NCBI RefSeq assembly: GCF_050947335.1
Contig: NW_027473529.1
Coordinates: 1-64,000 of the forward strand
Reading direction: 5' to 3'
Length of the DNA: 64,000 bases
Origin: Megachile rotundata
Taxonomy: Eukaryota; Arthropoda; Insecta; Hymenoptera; Megachilidae
Below, one piece after another: positions 26,809 through 40,700 of the stretch. Under the pieces are notes generated by a model. It ran no database searches. It was not told the origin of the DNA and worked only from the letters and a program-made list of their open reading frames with translations. The position numbers and the translations under genes were made by a program. Position 1 is the stretch's first letter, and each line of letters begins with the position of its first letter.

Positions 26809-29547
26809 ATTAGCCATATTATGCTTATATGATCGATAGAACGAGAATTACTATACTCGCTACTCTTAGTATTATCAATCTAACTCCTATTATTAGCCAT
26901 ATTATGCTTATATGATCGATAGAACGACAATTACTATACTTATTATTCTTATTTTTATCAACCCAACTCATATTATTCGCCATATTATGCTTAAATGATC
27001 GATAGAACGACAATTACTATCCTCATTACTCTTATTATTATGAATCTAATTCATGTTATTAGCCACATTATGCTTATATGATCGATAGAACTACAATTAC
27101 TATACTCATTACTCTTATTATTATCAATCTAACTCATATTATTAGCCATATTATGCTTATATGATCGATAGAACGACAATTACTATACTCACTACTCTTA
27201 GTATTATCAATCTAACTCATATTATTAGCCATATTATGCTTATATTATCGATAGAACTACAATAACTGTACTTACTACTGTTATTATTATCAATCTAACT
27301 CATATTATTAGCCATATTATGCTTATATGATCGATAGAATGAGAATTACTATACTCACTACTCTTAGTATTATCACTCTAACTCATATTATTAGCCATAT
27401 TATGCTTATATGATCGATAGAACGACAATTACTGTACTTATTACTCTTATTATTATCAATCTAACTCATAATATTAGCCATATTATGCTTAAATGATCGA
27501 TAGAACGACAATTACTATCCTCATTACTCTTATTATTATGAATCTAATTCATGTTATTAGCCACATTATGCTTATATGATCGATAGAACTACAATTACTA
27601 TACTCATTACTCTTATTATTATCAATCTAACTCATATTATTAGCCATATTATGCTTATATGATCGATAGAACGACAATTACTATCCTCATTACTCTTATT
27701 ATTATGAATCTAACTCATATTATTAGCCACATTATGCTTATATGATCGATAGAACTACAATTACTATACTCATTACTCTTATTATTATCAATCCAACTCA
27801 TAATATTACCCATATTATGCTGATATGATCGATAGAACGACATTCACTATAGTTATTACACTCACTATTATCAATCTAACTCATATTATTAACCATATTA
27901 TGCAGATATGATCGATAGAACGACAATTACTAAACTTATTACTCTTATTATTATCATTCTAACTCATAATATTAACCATATTATGCAGATATGATCGATA
28001 GAACTACAATTACTATACTTATTACTCTTATTGTTATGAATCTAACTCATATTATTAACCATATTATGCAGATATGATCGATAGAACTACAATTACTATA
28101 CTTATTACTCTTATTATTACCAATCTAACTCATATTATTAGCCATATTATGCTTATATGATCGATAGAACAACAATTACTATACTCGCTACTCTTAGTAT
28201 TATCAATCTAACTCATATTATTCGCCATATTATGCTTAAATGATCGATAGAACGACAATTACTATCCTCATAACTCTTATTATTATGAATCTAACTCATA
28301 TTATTAGCCACATTATGCTTATATGATCGATAGAACTACAATTACTATACTCCTTACTCTTATTATTATCAATCCAACTCATAATATTACCCATATTATG
28401 CTGATATGATCGATAGAACGACAATTACTATACTTATTACTCTTATCATTATCAATCTAACTCATATTATTAGCCATATTATGCTTAAATGATCGATAGA
28501 ACTACAATTACTATACTCATTACTCTTATTATTATCAATCTAACTCATATTATTAGCCATATTATGCTTATATGATCGATAGAACGAGAATTACTAGACT
28601 CACTACTCTTATTATTATCAATCTAACTCATATTATTAGCCATATTATGCTTATATGATCGATAGAATGAGAATTACTATACTCACTACTCTTAGTATTA
28701 TCAATCTAACTCATATTATTAGCCATATTATGCTTATATGATCGATAGAACGACAATTACTATACTTATTACTCTGATTATTACCAATCTAACTCATATT
28801 ATTAGCCATATTATGCTTATATGATCGATAGAACGACAATTACTATACTTATTATTCTTATTTTTATCAACCCAACTCATATTATTCGCCATATTATGCT
28901 TAAATGATCGATAGAACGACAATTACTATACTTATTACTCTTATTATTATGAATCTGACTCATATTATTAACCATATTATGCAGATATGATCGATAGAAC
29001 GACAATTACTATACTTATTACTCTTATTATTATCAATCTAACTCATATTATTAACCATATTATGCAGATATGATCGATAGCACGACATTTACTATACTTA
29101 TTACACTTACTATTATCAATCTAGCTCATATTATTAGTCATATTATGCTTTTATGATCGATAGAACGACAATTACTATACTCACTACTCTTAGTATTATC
29201 AATCTAACTCATATTATTAGCCATATTATGCTTATATTATCGATAGAACTACAATAACTGTACTTATTACTGTTATTATTATCAATCTAACTCATATTAT
29301 TAGCCATATTATGCTTATATTATCGATAGAACTACAATAACTGTACTTATTACTGTTATTATTATCAATCTAACTCATATTATTAGCCATATTATGCTTA
29401 TATGATCGATAGAATGAGAATTACTATACCCACTACTCTTAGTATTATCACTCTAACTCATATTATTAGCCATATTATGCTTATATGATCGATAGAACGA
29501 CAATTACTGTACTTATTACTCTTATTATTATCAATCTAACTCATATT
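26809..29547. repeat. Segment 10: 33 monomers, beta then alpha
   Basis: Type order 15-1-2-3-11-12-13-14-(1/2)-3-(11/2)-16-22-4-5-6-19-2-16-17-21-18-24-23-1-7-9-10-11-12-12-13-14. Two hybrids with type-2 right halves lie at 27473 and 27639. Type 8 is missing between 7 and 9 (28884-29049). Type 12 is duplicated in tandem (29216-29298 and 29299-29381). Confidence 0.84.
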
Positions 29548-31373
29548 ATTAGCCATATTATGCTTATATGATCGATACAACGAGAATTACTATACTCGCT
29601 ACTCTTAGTATGATCAATCTAACTCCTATTATTAGCCATATTATGCTTATATGATCGATAGAACGACAATTACTATACTTATTATTCTTATTTTTATCAA
29701 CCCAACTCATATTATTCGCCATATTATGCTTAAATGATCGATAGAACGACAATTACTATCCTCATTACTCTTATTATTATGAATCTAATTCATATTATTA
29801 GCCACATTATGCTTATATGATCGATAGAACTACAATTACTATACTCATTACTCTTATTATTATCAATCTAACTCATATTATTAGCCATATTATGCAGATA
29901 TGATCGATAGAGCGACAATTACTAAACTTATTACTCTTATTATTATCATTCTAACTCATAATATTAACCATATTATGCAGATATGATCGATAGAACTACA
30001 ATTACTATACTTATTACTCTTATTGTTATGAATCTAACTCATATTATTAACCATATTATGCAGATATGATCGATAGAACTACAATTACTATACTTATTAC
30101 TCTTATTATTATCAATCTAACTCATATTATTAGCCATATTATGCTTATATGATCGATAGAACGACAATTACTATACTTATTATTCTTATTTTTATCAACC
30201 CAACTCATATTATTCGCCATATTATGCTTAAATGATCGATAGAACGACAATTACTATCCTCATTACTCTTATTATTATGAATCTAACTCATATTATTAGC
30301 CACATTATGCTTATATGATCGATAGAACTACAATTACTATACTCATTACTCTTATTATTATCAATCCAACTCATAATATTACCCATATTATGCTGATATG
30401 ATCGATAGAACGACAATTACTATACTTATTACTCTTATTATTATCAATCTAACTCATATTATTAGCCACATTATGCTTATATGATCGATAGAACGAGAAT
30501 TACTATACTCACTACTCTTAGTATTATCAATCTAACTCATATTATTAGCCATATTATGCTTATATGATCGATAGAACAACAATTACTATACTCGCTACTC
30601 TTAGTATTATCAATCTAACTCATATTATTCGCCATATTATGCTTAAATGATCGATAGAACGACAATTACTATATCCTCATAACTCTATTATTATGAATCT
30701 AACTCATATTATTAGCCACATTATGGCTTATATGATCGATAGAACTACAATTACTATACTCATTACTCTTATTATTATCAATCCCAACTCATAATATTAC
30801 CCATATTATGCTGATATGATCGATAGAACGACAATTACTATACTTATTACTCTTATCATTATCAATCTAACTCATATTATTAGCCATATTATGCTTAAAT
30901 GATCGATAGAACTACAATTACTATACTCATTACTCTTATTATTATCAATCTAACTCATATTATTAGCCATATTATGCTTATATGATCGATAGAACGAGAA
31001 TTACTATACTCATTACTCTTATTATTATCAATCTAACTCATATTATTAGCCATATTATGCTTATATGATCGATAGAACGACAATTACTATACTCACTACT
31101 CTTAGTATTATCAATCTAACTCTATTATTAGCCATATTATGCTTATATTATCGATAGAACTACAATAACTGTACTTATTACTGTTATTATTATCAATCTA
31201 ACTCATATTATTAGCACATTATGCTTATAGATCGATAGAACGAGAATTACTATACTCACTACTCTTAGTATTATCAATCTAACTCATATTATTAGCCATA
31301 TTATGCTTATATGATCGATAGAACGACAATTACTATACTTATTACTCTTATTATTAACAATCTAACTCATATT
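29548..31373. repeat. Segment 11: 22 monomers, alpha boundary inside beta
   Basis: Type order 15-1-2-3-4-5-6-1-2-16-17-18-19-2-16-17-21-18-11-12-18-20. The opening type 15 is the alpha form (gatacaac) and type 2 ends in attcatatt. The type 4 at 29880 joins an attagcc start to gcagat. Seven small indels between 30.67 and 31.23 kb sum to zero, so the segment is still exactly 22 x 83. Confidence 0.84.
30667..31232. other. Cluster of seven small indels, net zero
   Basis: Against neighbouring copies I see +2 (actatatcctc), -1 (ctctattatt), +1 (atggctta), +1 (atcccaac), -1 (aactctatt), -1 (tagcacatt) and -1 (cttatagatcg). The rest of the array holds 83 bases per monomer almost without exception, so this is best read as a poorly resolved consensus patch. 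Confidence 0.75.
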
Positions 31374-34300
31374 ATTAGCCATATTATGCTTATATGATCG
31401 ATAGAACGAGAATTACTATACTCGCTACTCTTAGTATTATCAATCTAACTCCTATTATTAGCCATATTATGCTTATATGATCGATAGAACGACAATTACT
31501 ATACTTATTATTCTTATTTTTATCAACCCAACTCATATTATTCGCCATATTATGCTTAAATGATCGATAGAACGACAATTACTATCCTCATTACTCTTAT
31601 TATTATGAATCTAATTCATGTTATTAGCCACATTATGCTTATATGATCGATAGAACTACAATTACTATACTCATTACTCTTATTATTATCAATCTAACTC
31701 ATATTATTAGCCATATTATGCTTATATGATCGATAGAACGACAATTACTATACTCACTACTCTTAGTATTATCAATCTAACTCATATTATTAGCCATATT
31801 ATGCTTATATTATCGATAGAACTACAATAACTGTACTTATTACTGTTATTATTATCAATCTAACTCATATTATTAGCCATATTATGCTTATATGATCGAT
31901 AGAATGAGAATTACTATACTCACTACTCTTAGTATTATCACTCTAACTCATATTATTAGCCATATTATGCTTATATGATCGATAGAACGACAATTACTGT
32001 ACTTATTACTCTTATTATTATCAATCTAACTCATAATATTAGCCATATTATGCTTATATGATCGATAGAACGAGAATTACTATACTTATTATTCTTATTT
32101 TTATCAACCCAACTCATATTATTCGCCATATTATGCTTAAATGATCGATAGAACGACAATTACTATCCTCATTACTCTTATTATTATGAATCTAACTCAT
32201 ATTATTAGCCACATTATGCTTATATGATCGATAGAACTACAATTACTATACTCATTACTCTTATTATTATCAATCCAACTCATAATATTACCCATATTAT
32301 GCTGATATGATCGATAGAACGACATTCACTATAGTTATTACACTCACTATTATCAATCTAACTCATATTATTAACCATATTATGCAGATATGATCGATAG
32401 AGCGACAATTACTAAACTTATTACTCTTATTATTATCATTCTAACTCATAATATTAACCATATTATGCAGATATGATCGATAGAACTACAATTACTATAC
32501 TTATTACTCTTATTGTTATGAATCTAACTCATATTATTAACCATATTATGCAGATATGATCGATAGAACTACAATTACTATACTTATTACTCTTATTATT
32601 ATCAATCTAACTCATATTATTAGCCATATTATGCTTATATGATCGATAGAACGACAATTACTATACTTATTATTCTTATTTTTATCAACCCAACTCATAT
32701 TATTCGCCATATTATGCTTAAATGATCGATAGAACGACAATTACTATCCTCATTACTCTTATTATTATGAATCTAACTCATATTATTAGCCACATTATGC
32801 TTATATGATCGATAGAACTACAATTACTATACTCATTACTCTTATTATTATCAATCCAACTCATAATATTACCCATATTATGCTGATATGATCGATAGAA
32901 CGACAATTACTATACTTATTACTCTTATTATTATCAATCTAACTCATATTATTAGCCACATTATGCTTATATGATCGATAGAACGAGAATTACTATACTC
33001 ACTACTCTTAGTATTATCAATCTAACTCATATTATTAGCCATATTATGCTTATATGATCGATAGAACAACAATTACTATACTCGCTACTCTTAGTATTAT
33101 CAATCTAACTCATATTATTCGCCATATTATGCTTAAATGATCGATAGAACGACAATTACTATCCTCATAACTCTTATTATTATGAATCTAACTCATATTA
33201 TTAGCCACATTATGCTTATATGATCGATAGAACTACAATTACTATACTCATTACTCTTATTATTATCAATCCAACTCATAATATTACCCATATTATGCTG
33301 ATATGATCGATAGAACGACAATTACTATACTTATTACTCTTATCATTATCAATCTAACTCATATTATTAGCCATATTATGCTTAAATGATCGATAGAACT
33401 ACAATTACTATACTCATTACTCTTATTATTATCAATCTAACTCATATTATTAGCCATATTATGCTTATATGATCGATAGAACGAGAATTACTATACTCAC
33501 TACTCTTATTATTATCAATCTAACTCATATTATTAGCAATATTATGCTTATATGATCGATAGAACGAGAATTACTATACTCACTACTCTTAGTATTATCA
33601 ATCTAACTCATATTATTAGCCATATTATGCTTATATGATCGATAGAACGAGAATTACTATACTCACTGCTCTTAGTATTATCAATCTAACTCATATTATT
33701 AGCCATATTATGGTTATATTATCGATAGAACGACAATTACTATACTTATTACTCTGATTATTACCAATCTAACTCATATTATTAGCCATATTATGCTTAT
33801 ATAATCGATAGAACGACAATTACTATACTTATTATTCTTATTTTTATCAACCCAACTCATATTATTCGCCATATTATGCTTAAATGATCGATAGAACGAC
33901 AATTACTATACTTATTACTCTTATTATTATGAATCTGACTCATATTATTAGCCATATTATGCTTATATGATCGATAGAACGAGAATTACTATACTCACTA
34001 CTCTTAGTATTATCAATCTAACTCATATTATTAGCCATATTATGGTTATATTATCGATAGAACGACAATTACTATACTTATTACTCTGATTATTACCAAT
34101 CTAACTCATATTATTAGCCATATTATGCTTAAATGATCGATAGAACTACAATTACTATACTCATTACTCTTATTATTATCAATCTAACTCATATTATTAG
34201 CCATATTATGCTTATATGATCGATAGAACGAGAATTACTATACTCATTACTCTTATTATTATCAATCTAACTCATATTATTAGCCATATTATGCTTATAT

Positions 34301-34610
34301 GATCGATAGAACGACAATTACTATACTCACTACTCTTAGTATTATCAATCTAACTCATATTATTAGCCATATTATGCTTATATTATCGATAGAACTACAA
34401 TAACTGTACTTATTACTGTTATTATTATCAATCTAACTCATATTATTAGCCACATTATGCTTATATGATCGATAGAACGAGAATTACTATACTCACTACT
34501 CTTAGTATTATCAATCTAACTCATATTATTAGCCATATTATGCTTATATGATCGATAGAACGACAATTACTATACTTATTACTCTTATTATTAACAATCT
34601 AACTCATATT
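31374..34610. repeat. Segment 12: 39 monomers, beta
   Basis: Type order 15-1-2-3-11-12-13-14-1-2-16-22-4-5-6-1-2-16-17-18-19-2-16-17-21-18-18-18-23-1-7-18-23-21-18-11-12-18-20. The first 31 monomers match the full cycle of segment 13. Type 7 is then followed by 18 instead of 8, and the ending 21-18-11-12-18-20 repeats that of segment 11. Confidence 0.86.
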
Positions 34611-37600
34611 ATTAGCCATATTATGCTTATATGATCGATAGAACGAGAATTACTATACTCGCTACTCTTAGTATTATCAATCTAACTCCTATTATTAGCC
34701 ATATTATGCTTATATGATCGATAGAACGACAATTACTATACTTATTATTCTTATTTTTATCAACCCAACTCATATTATTCGCCATATTATGCTTAAATGA
34801 TCGATAGAACGACAATTACTATCCTCATTACTCTTATTATTATGAATCTAATTCATGTTATTAGCCACATTATGCTTATATGATCGATAGAACTACAATT
34901 ACTATACTCATTACTCTTATTATTATCAATCTAACTCATATTATTAGCCATATTATGCTTATATGATCGATAGAACGACAATTACTATACTCACTACTCT
35001 TAGTATTATCAATCTAACTCATATTATTAGCCATATTATGCTTATATTATCGATAGAACTACAATAACTGTACTTATTACTGTTATTATTATCAATCTAA
35101 CTCATATTATTAGCCATATTATGCTTATATGATCGATAGAATGAGAATTACTATACTCACTACTCTTAGTATTATCACTCTAACTCATATTATTAGCCAT
35201 ATTATGCTTATATGATCGATAGAACGACAATTACTGTACTTATTACTCTTATTATTATCAATCTAACTCATAATATTAGCCATATTATGCTTATATGATC
35301 GATAGAACGAGAATTACTATACTTATTATTCTTATTTTTATCAACCCAACTCATATTATTCGCCATATTATGCTTAAATGATCGATAGAACGACAATTAC
35401 TATCCTCATTACTCTTATTATTATGAATCTAACTCATATTATTAGCCACATTATGCTTATATGATCGATAGAACTACAATTACTATACTCATTACTCTTA
35501 TTATTATCAATCCAACTCATAATATTACCCATATTATGCTGATATGATCGATAGAACGACATTCACTATAGTTATTACACTCACTATTATCAATCTACCT
35601 CATATTATTACCATAGTATGCAGATATGATCGATAGAGCGACAATTACTAAACTTATACTCTTATTATTATCATTCTAACTCATAATATTAACCATATTA
35701 TGCAGATATGATCGATAGAACTACAATTACTATACTATTACTCTTATTGTTATGATCTACTCATATTATTAACCATATTATGCAGATATGATCGATAGAA
35801 CTACAATTACTATACTTATTACTCTTATTATTATCAATCTAACTCATATTATTAAGCCATATTATGCTTATATGATCGATAGAACGACAATTACTATACT
35901 TATTATTCTTATTTTTATCAACCCAACTCATATTATTCGCCATATTATGCTTAAATGATCGATAGAACGACAATTACAATCCTCATTACTCTTATTTATT
36001 ATGAATCTAACTCAGATTATAGCCACATTATGCTTATATGATCGATAGAACTACAATTACTATACTCATTACTCTTATTATTATCAATCCAACTCATAAT
36101 ATTACCCATATTATGCTGATATGATCGATAGAACGACAATTACTATACTTATTACTCTTATTATTATCAATCTAACTCATATTATTAGCCACATTATGCT
36201 TATATGATCGATAGAACGAGAATTACTATACTCACTACTCTTAGTATTATCAATCTAACTCATATTATTAGCCATATTATGCTATATGATCGATAGAACA
36301 ACAATTACTATACTCGCTACTCTTAGTATTATCATCTAACTCATATTATTCGCCATATTATGCTTAAATGATCGATAGAACGACATTACTATCTCATAAC
36401 TCTTATTATTATGAATCTAACTCATATTATTAGCCACATTATGCTTATATGATCGATAGAACACAATTACTATACTCATTACTCTTATTATTTCAATCCA
36501 ACTCATAATATTACCCATATTATGCTGATATGATCGATAGAACGACAATTACTATACTTATTACTCTTATCATTATCAATCTAACTTCATATTATTAGCC
36601 ATATTATGCTTAAATGATCGATAGAACTACAATTACTATACTCATTACTCTTATTATTATCAATCTAACTCATATTATTAGCCATATTATGCTTATATGA
36701 TCGATAGAACGAGAATTACTATACTCACTACTCTTATTATTATCAATCTAACTCATATTATTAGCATATTATGCTTATATGTGATCGATAGAACGAGAAT
36801 TACTATACTCACTACTCTTAGTATTATCAATCTAACTCATATTATTAGCCATATTATGCTTATATGATCGATAGAACGAGAATTACTATACTCACTACTC
36901 TTAGTATTATCAATCTAACTCATATTATTAGCCATATTATGGTTATATTATCGATAGAACGACAATTACTATACTTATTACTCTGATTATTACCAATCTA
37001 ACTCATATTATTAGCCATATTATGCTTATATAATCGATAGAACGACAATTACTATACTTATTATTCTTATTTTTATCAACCCAACTCATATTATTCGCCA
37101 TATTATGCTTAAATGATCGATAGAACGACAATTACTATACTTATTACTCTTATTATTATGAATCTGACTCATATTATTAGCCATATTATGCTTATATGAT
37201 CGATAGAACTACAATTACTATACTTATTACACTTATTATTATCAATCTAACTCATATTATTAACCATATTATGCAGATATGATCGATAGAACGACAATTA
37301 CTATACTTATTACTCTTATTATTATCATCTAACTCATATTATTAACCATATTATGCAGATATGATCGATAGCACGACATTTACTATACTTATTACACTTA
37401 CTATTATCAATCTAACTCATATTATTAGTCATATTATGCTTATATGATCGATAGAACGACAATTACTATACTCACTACTCTTAGTATTATCAATCTAACT
37501 CATATTATTAGCCATATTATGCTTATATTATCGATAGAACTACAATAACTGTACTTATTACTGTTATTATTATCAATCTAACTCATATTATTAGTTAGCC

Positions 37601-37759
37601 ATATTATGCTTATATGATCGATAGAATGAGAATTACTATACTCACTACTCTTAGTATTATCACTCTAACTCATATTATTAGCCATATTATGCTTATATGA
37701 TCGATAGAACGACAATTACTGTACTTATTACTCTTATTATTATCAATCTAACTCATATT
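34611..37759. repeat. Segment 13: 38 monomers, the most complete beta HOR cycle
   Basis: Type order 15-1-2-3-11-12-13-14-1-2-16-22-4-5-6-1-2-16-17-18-19-2-16-17-21-18-18-18-23-1-7-8-9-10-11-12-13-14. The expected length is 3,154 bp and the observed length 3,149. The -5 equals the sum of 17 small indels I could place between 35.6 and 37.6 kb. Shorter beta segments can be derived from this order by deletion, so it is the best candidate for the parental HOR. Confidence 0.85.
35590..37600. other. Cluster of about 17 small indels, net minus five
   Basis: Examples: attaccat for attaaccat, gttatgatctac (two bases lost), attaagcc (+1), gacattactatctc (two bases lost), gaacacaa (-1), aacttcat (+1), atatgtgatcg (+2), tatcatcta (-1) and attagttagcc (+4). 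The sum equals the 5-base shortfall of the 38-mer. Several substitutions lie in the same stretch. An assembly or polishing problem is the simplest reading. Confidence 0.78.
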
Positions 37760-40700
37760 ATTAGCCATATTATGCTTATATGATCGATAGAACGAGAATT
37801 ACTATACTCGCTACTCTTAGTATTATCAATCTAACTCCTATTATTAGCCATATTATGCTTATATGATCGATAGAACGACAATTACTATACTTATTATTCT
37901 TATTTTTATCAACCCAACTCATATTATTCGCCATATTATGCTTAAATGATCGATAGAACGACAATTACCTTCCTCATTACTCTTATTATTATGAATCTAA
38001 TTCATGTTATTAGCCACATTATGCTTATATGATCGATAGAACTACAATTACTATACTCATTACTCTTATTATTATCAATCTAACTCATATTATTAGCCAT
38101 ATTATGCTTATATGATCGATAGAACGACAATTACTATACTCACTACTCTTAGTATTATCAATCTAACTCATATTATTAGCCATATTATGCTTATATTATC
38201 GATAGAACTACAATAACTGTACTTACTACTGTTATTATTATCAATCTAACTCATATTATTAGCCATATTATGCTTATATGATCGATAGAATGAGAATTAC
38301 TATACTCACTACTCTTAGTATTATCACTCTAACTCATATTATTAGCCATATTATGCTTATATGATCGATAGAACGACAATTACTGTACTTATTACTCTTA
38401 TTATTATCAATCTAACTCAGAATATTAGCCATATTATGCTTATATGATCGATAGAACGAGAATTACTATACTTATTATTCTTATTTTTATCAACCCAACT
38501 CATATTATTCGCCATATTATGCTTAAATGATCGATAGAACGACAATTACTATCCTCATTACTCTTATTATTATGAATCTAACTCATATTATTAGCCACAT
38601 TATGCTTATATGATCGATAGAACTACAATTACTATACTCATTACTCTTATTATTATCAATCCAACTCATAATATTACCCATATTATGCTGATATGATCGA
38701 TAGAACGACATTCACTATAGTTATTACACTCACTATTATCAATCTAACTCATATTATTAACCATATTATGCAGATATGATCGATAGAACGACAATTACTA
38801 AACTTATTACTCTTATTATTATCATTCTAACTCATAATATTAACCATGTTATGCAGATATGATCGATAGAACTACAATTACTATACTTATTACTCTTATT
38901 GTTATGAATCTAACTCATATTATTAACCATATTATGCAGATATGATCGATAGAACTACAATTACTATACTTATTACTCTTATTATTATCAATCTAACTCA
39001 TATTATTAGCCATATTATGCTTATATGATCGATAGAACGACAATTACTATACTTATTATTCTTATTTTTATCAACCCAACTCATATTATTCGCCATATTA
39101 TGCTTAAATGATCGATAGAACGACAGTTACTATCCTCATTACTCTTATTATTATGAATCTAACTCATATTATTAGCCACATTATGCTTATATGATCGATA
39201 GAACTACAATTACTATACTCATTACTCTTATTATTATCAATCCAACTCATAATATTACCCATATTATGCTGATATGATCGATAGAACGACAATTACTATA
39301 CTTATTACTCTTATTATTATCAATCTAACTCATATTATTAGCCACATTATGCTTATATGATCGATAGAACGAGAATTACTATACTCACTACTCTTAGTAT
39401 TATCAATCTAACTCATATTATTAGCCATATTATGCTTATATGATCGATAGAACAACAATTACTATACTCGCTACTCTTAGTATTATCAATCTAACTCATA
39501 TTATTCGCCATATTATGCTTAAATGATCGATAGAACGACAATTACTATCCTCATAACTCTTATTATTATGAATCTAACTCATATTATTAGCCACATTATG
39601 CTTATATGATCGATAGAACTACAATTACTATACTCATTACTCTTATTATTATCAATCCAACTCATAATATTACCCATATTATGCTGATATGATCGATAGA
39701 ACGACAATTACTATACTTATTACTCTTATCATTATCAATCTAACTCATATTATTAGCCATATTATGCTTAAATGATCGATAGAACTACAATTACTATACT
39801 CATTACTCTTATTATTATCAATCTAACTCATATTATTAGCCATATTATGCTTATATGATCGATAGAACGAGAATTACTATACTCACTACTCTTATTATTA
39901 TCAATCTAACTCATATTATTAGCCATATTATGCTTATATGATCGATAGAATGAGAATTACTATACTCACTACTCTTAGTATTATCAATCTAACTCATATT
40001 ATTAGCCATATTATGCTTATATGATCGATAGAACGACAATTACTATACTTATTACTCTGATTATTACCAATCTAACTCATATTATTAGCCATATTATGCT
40101 TATATGATCGATAGAACGACAATTACTATACTTATTATTCTTATTTTTATCAACCCAACTCATATTATTCGCCATATTATGCTTAAATGATCGATAGAAC
40201 GACAATTACTATCCTCATTACTCTTATTATTATGAATCTAATTCATATTATTAGCCACATTATGCTTATATGATCGATAGAACTACAATTACTATACTCA
40301 TTACTCTTATTATTATCAATCTAACTCATATTATTAGCCATATTATGCTTATATGATCGATAGAACGACAATTACTAAACTTATTACTCTTATTATTAAC
40401 ATTCTAACTCATATTATTAACCATATTATGCAGATATGATCGATAGAACTACAATTACTATACTTATTACTCTTATTGTTCTGAATCTAACTCATATTAT
40501 TAACCATATTATGCAGATATGATCGATAGAACTACAATTACTATACTTATTACTCTTATTATTATCAATCTAACTCATATTATTAGCCATATTATGCTTA
40601 TATGATCGATAGAACGACAATTACTATACTTATTATTCTTATTTTTATCAACCCAACTCATATTATTCGCCATATTATGCTTAAATGATCGATAGAACGA

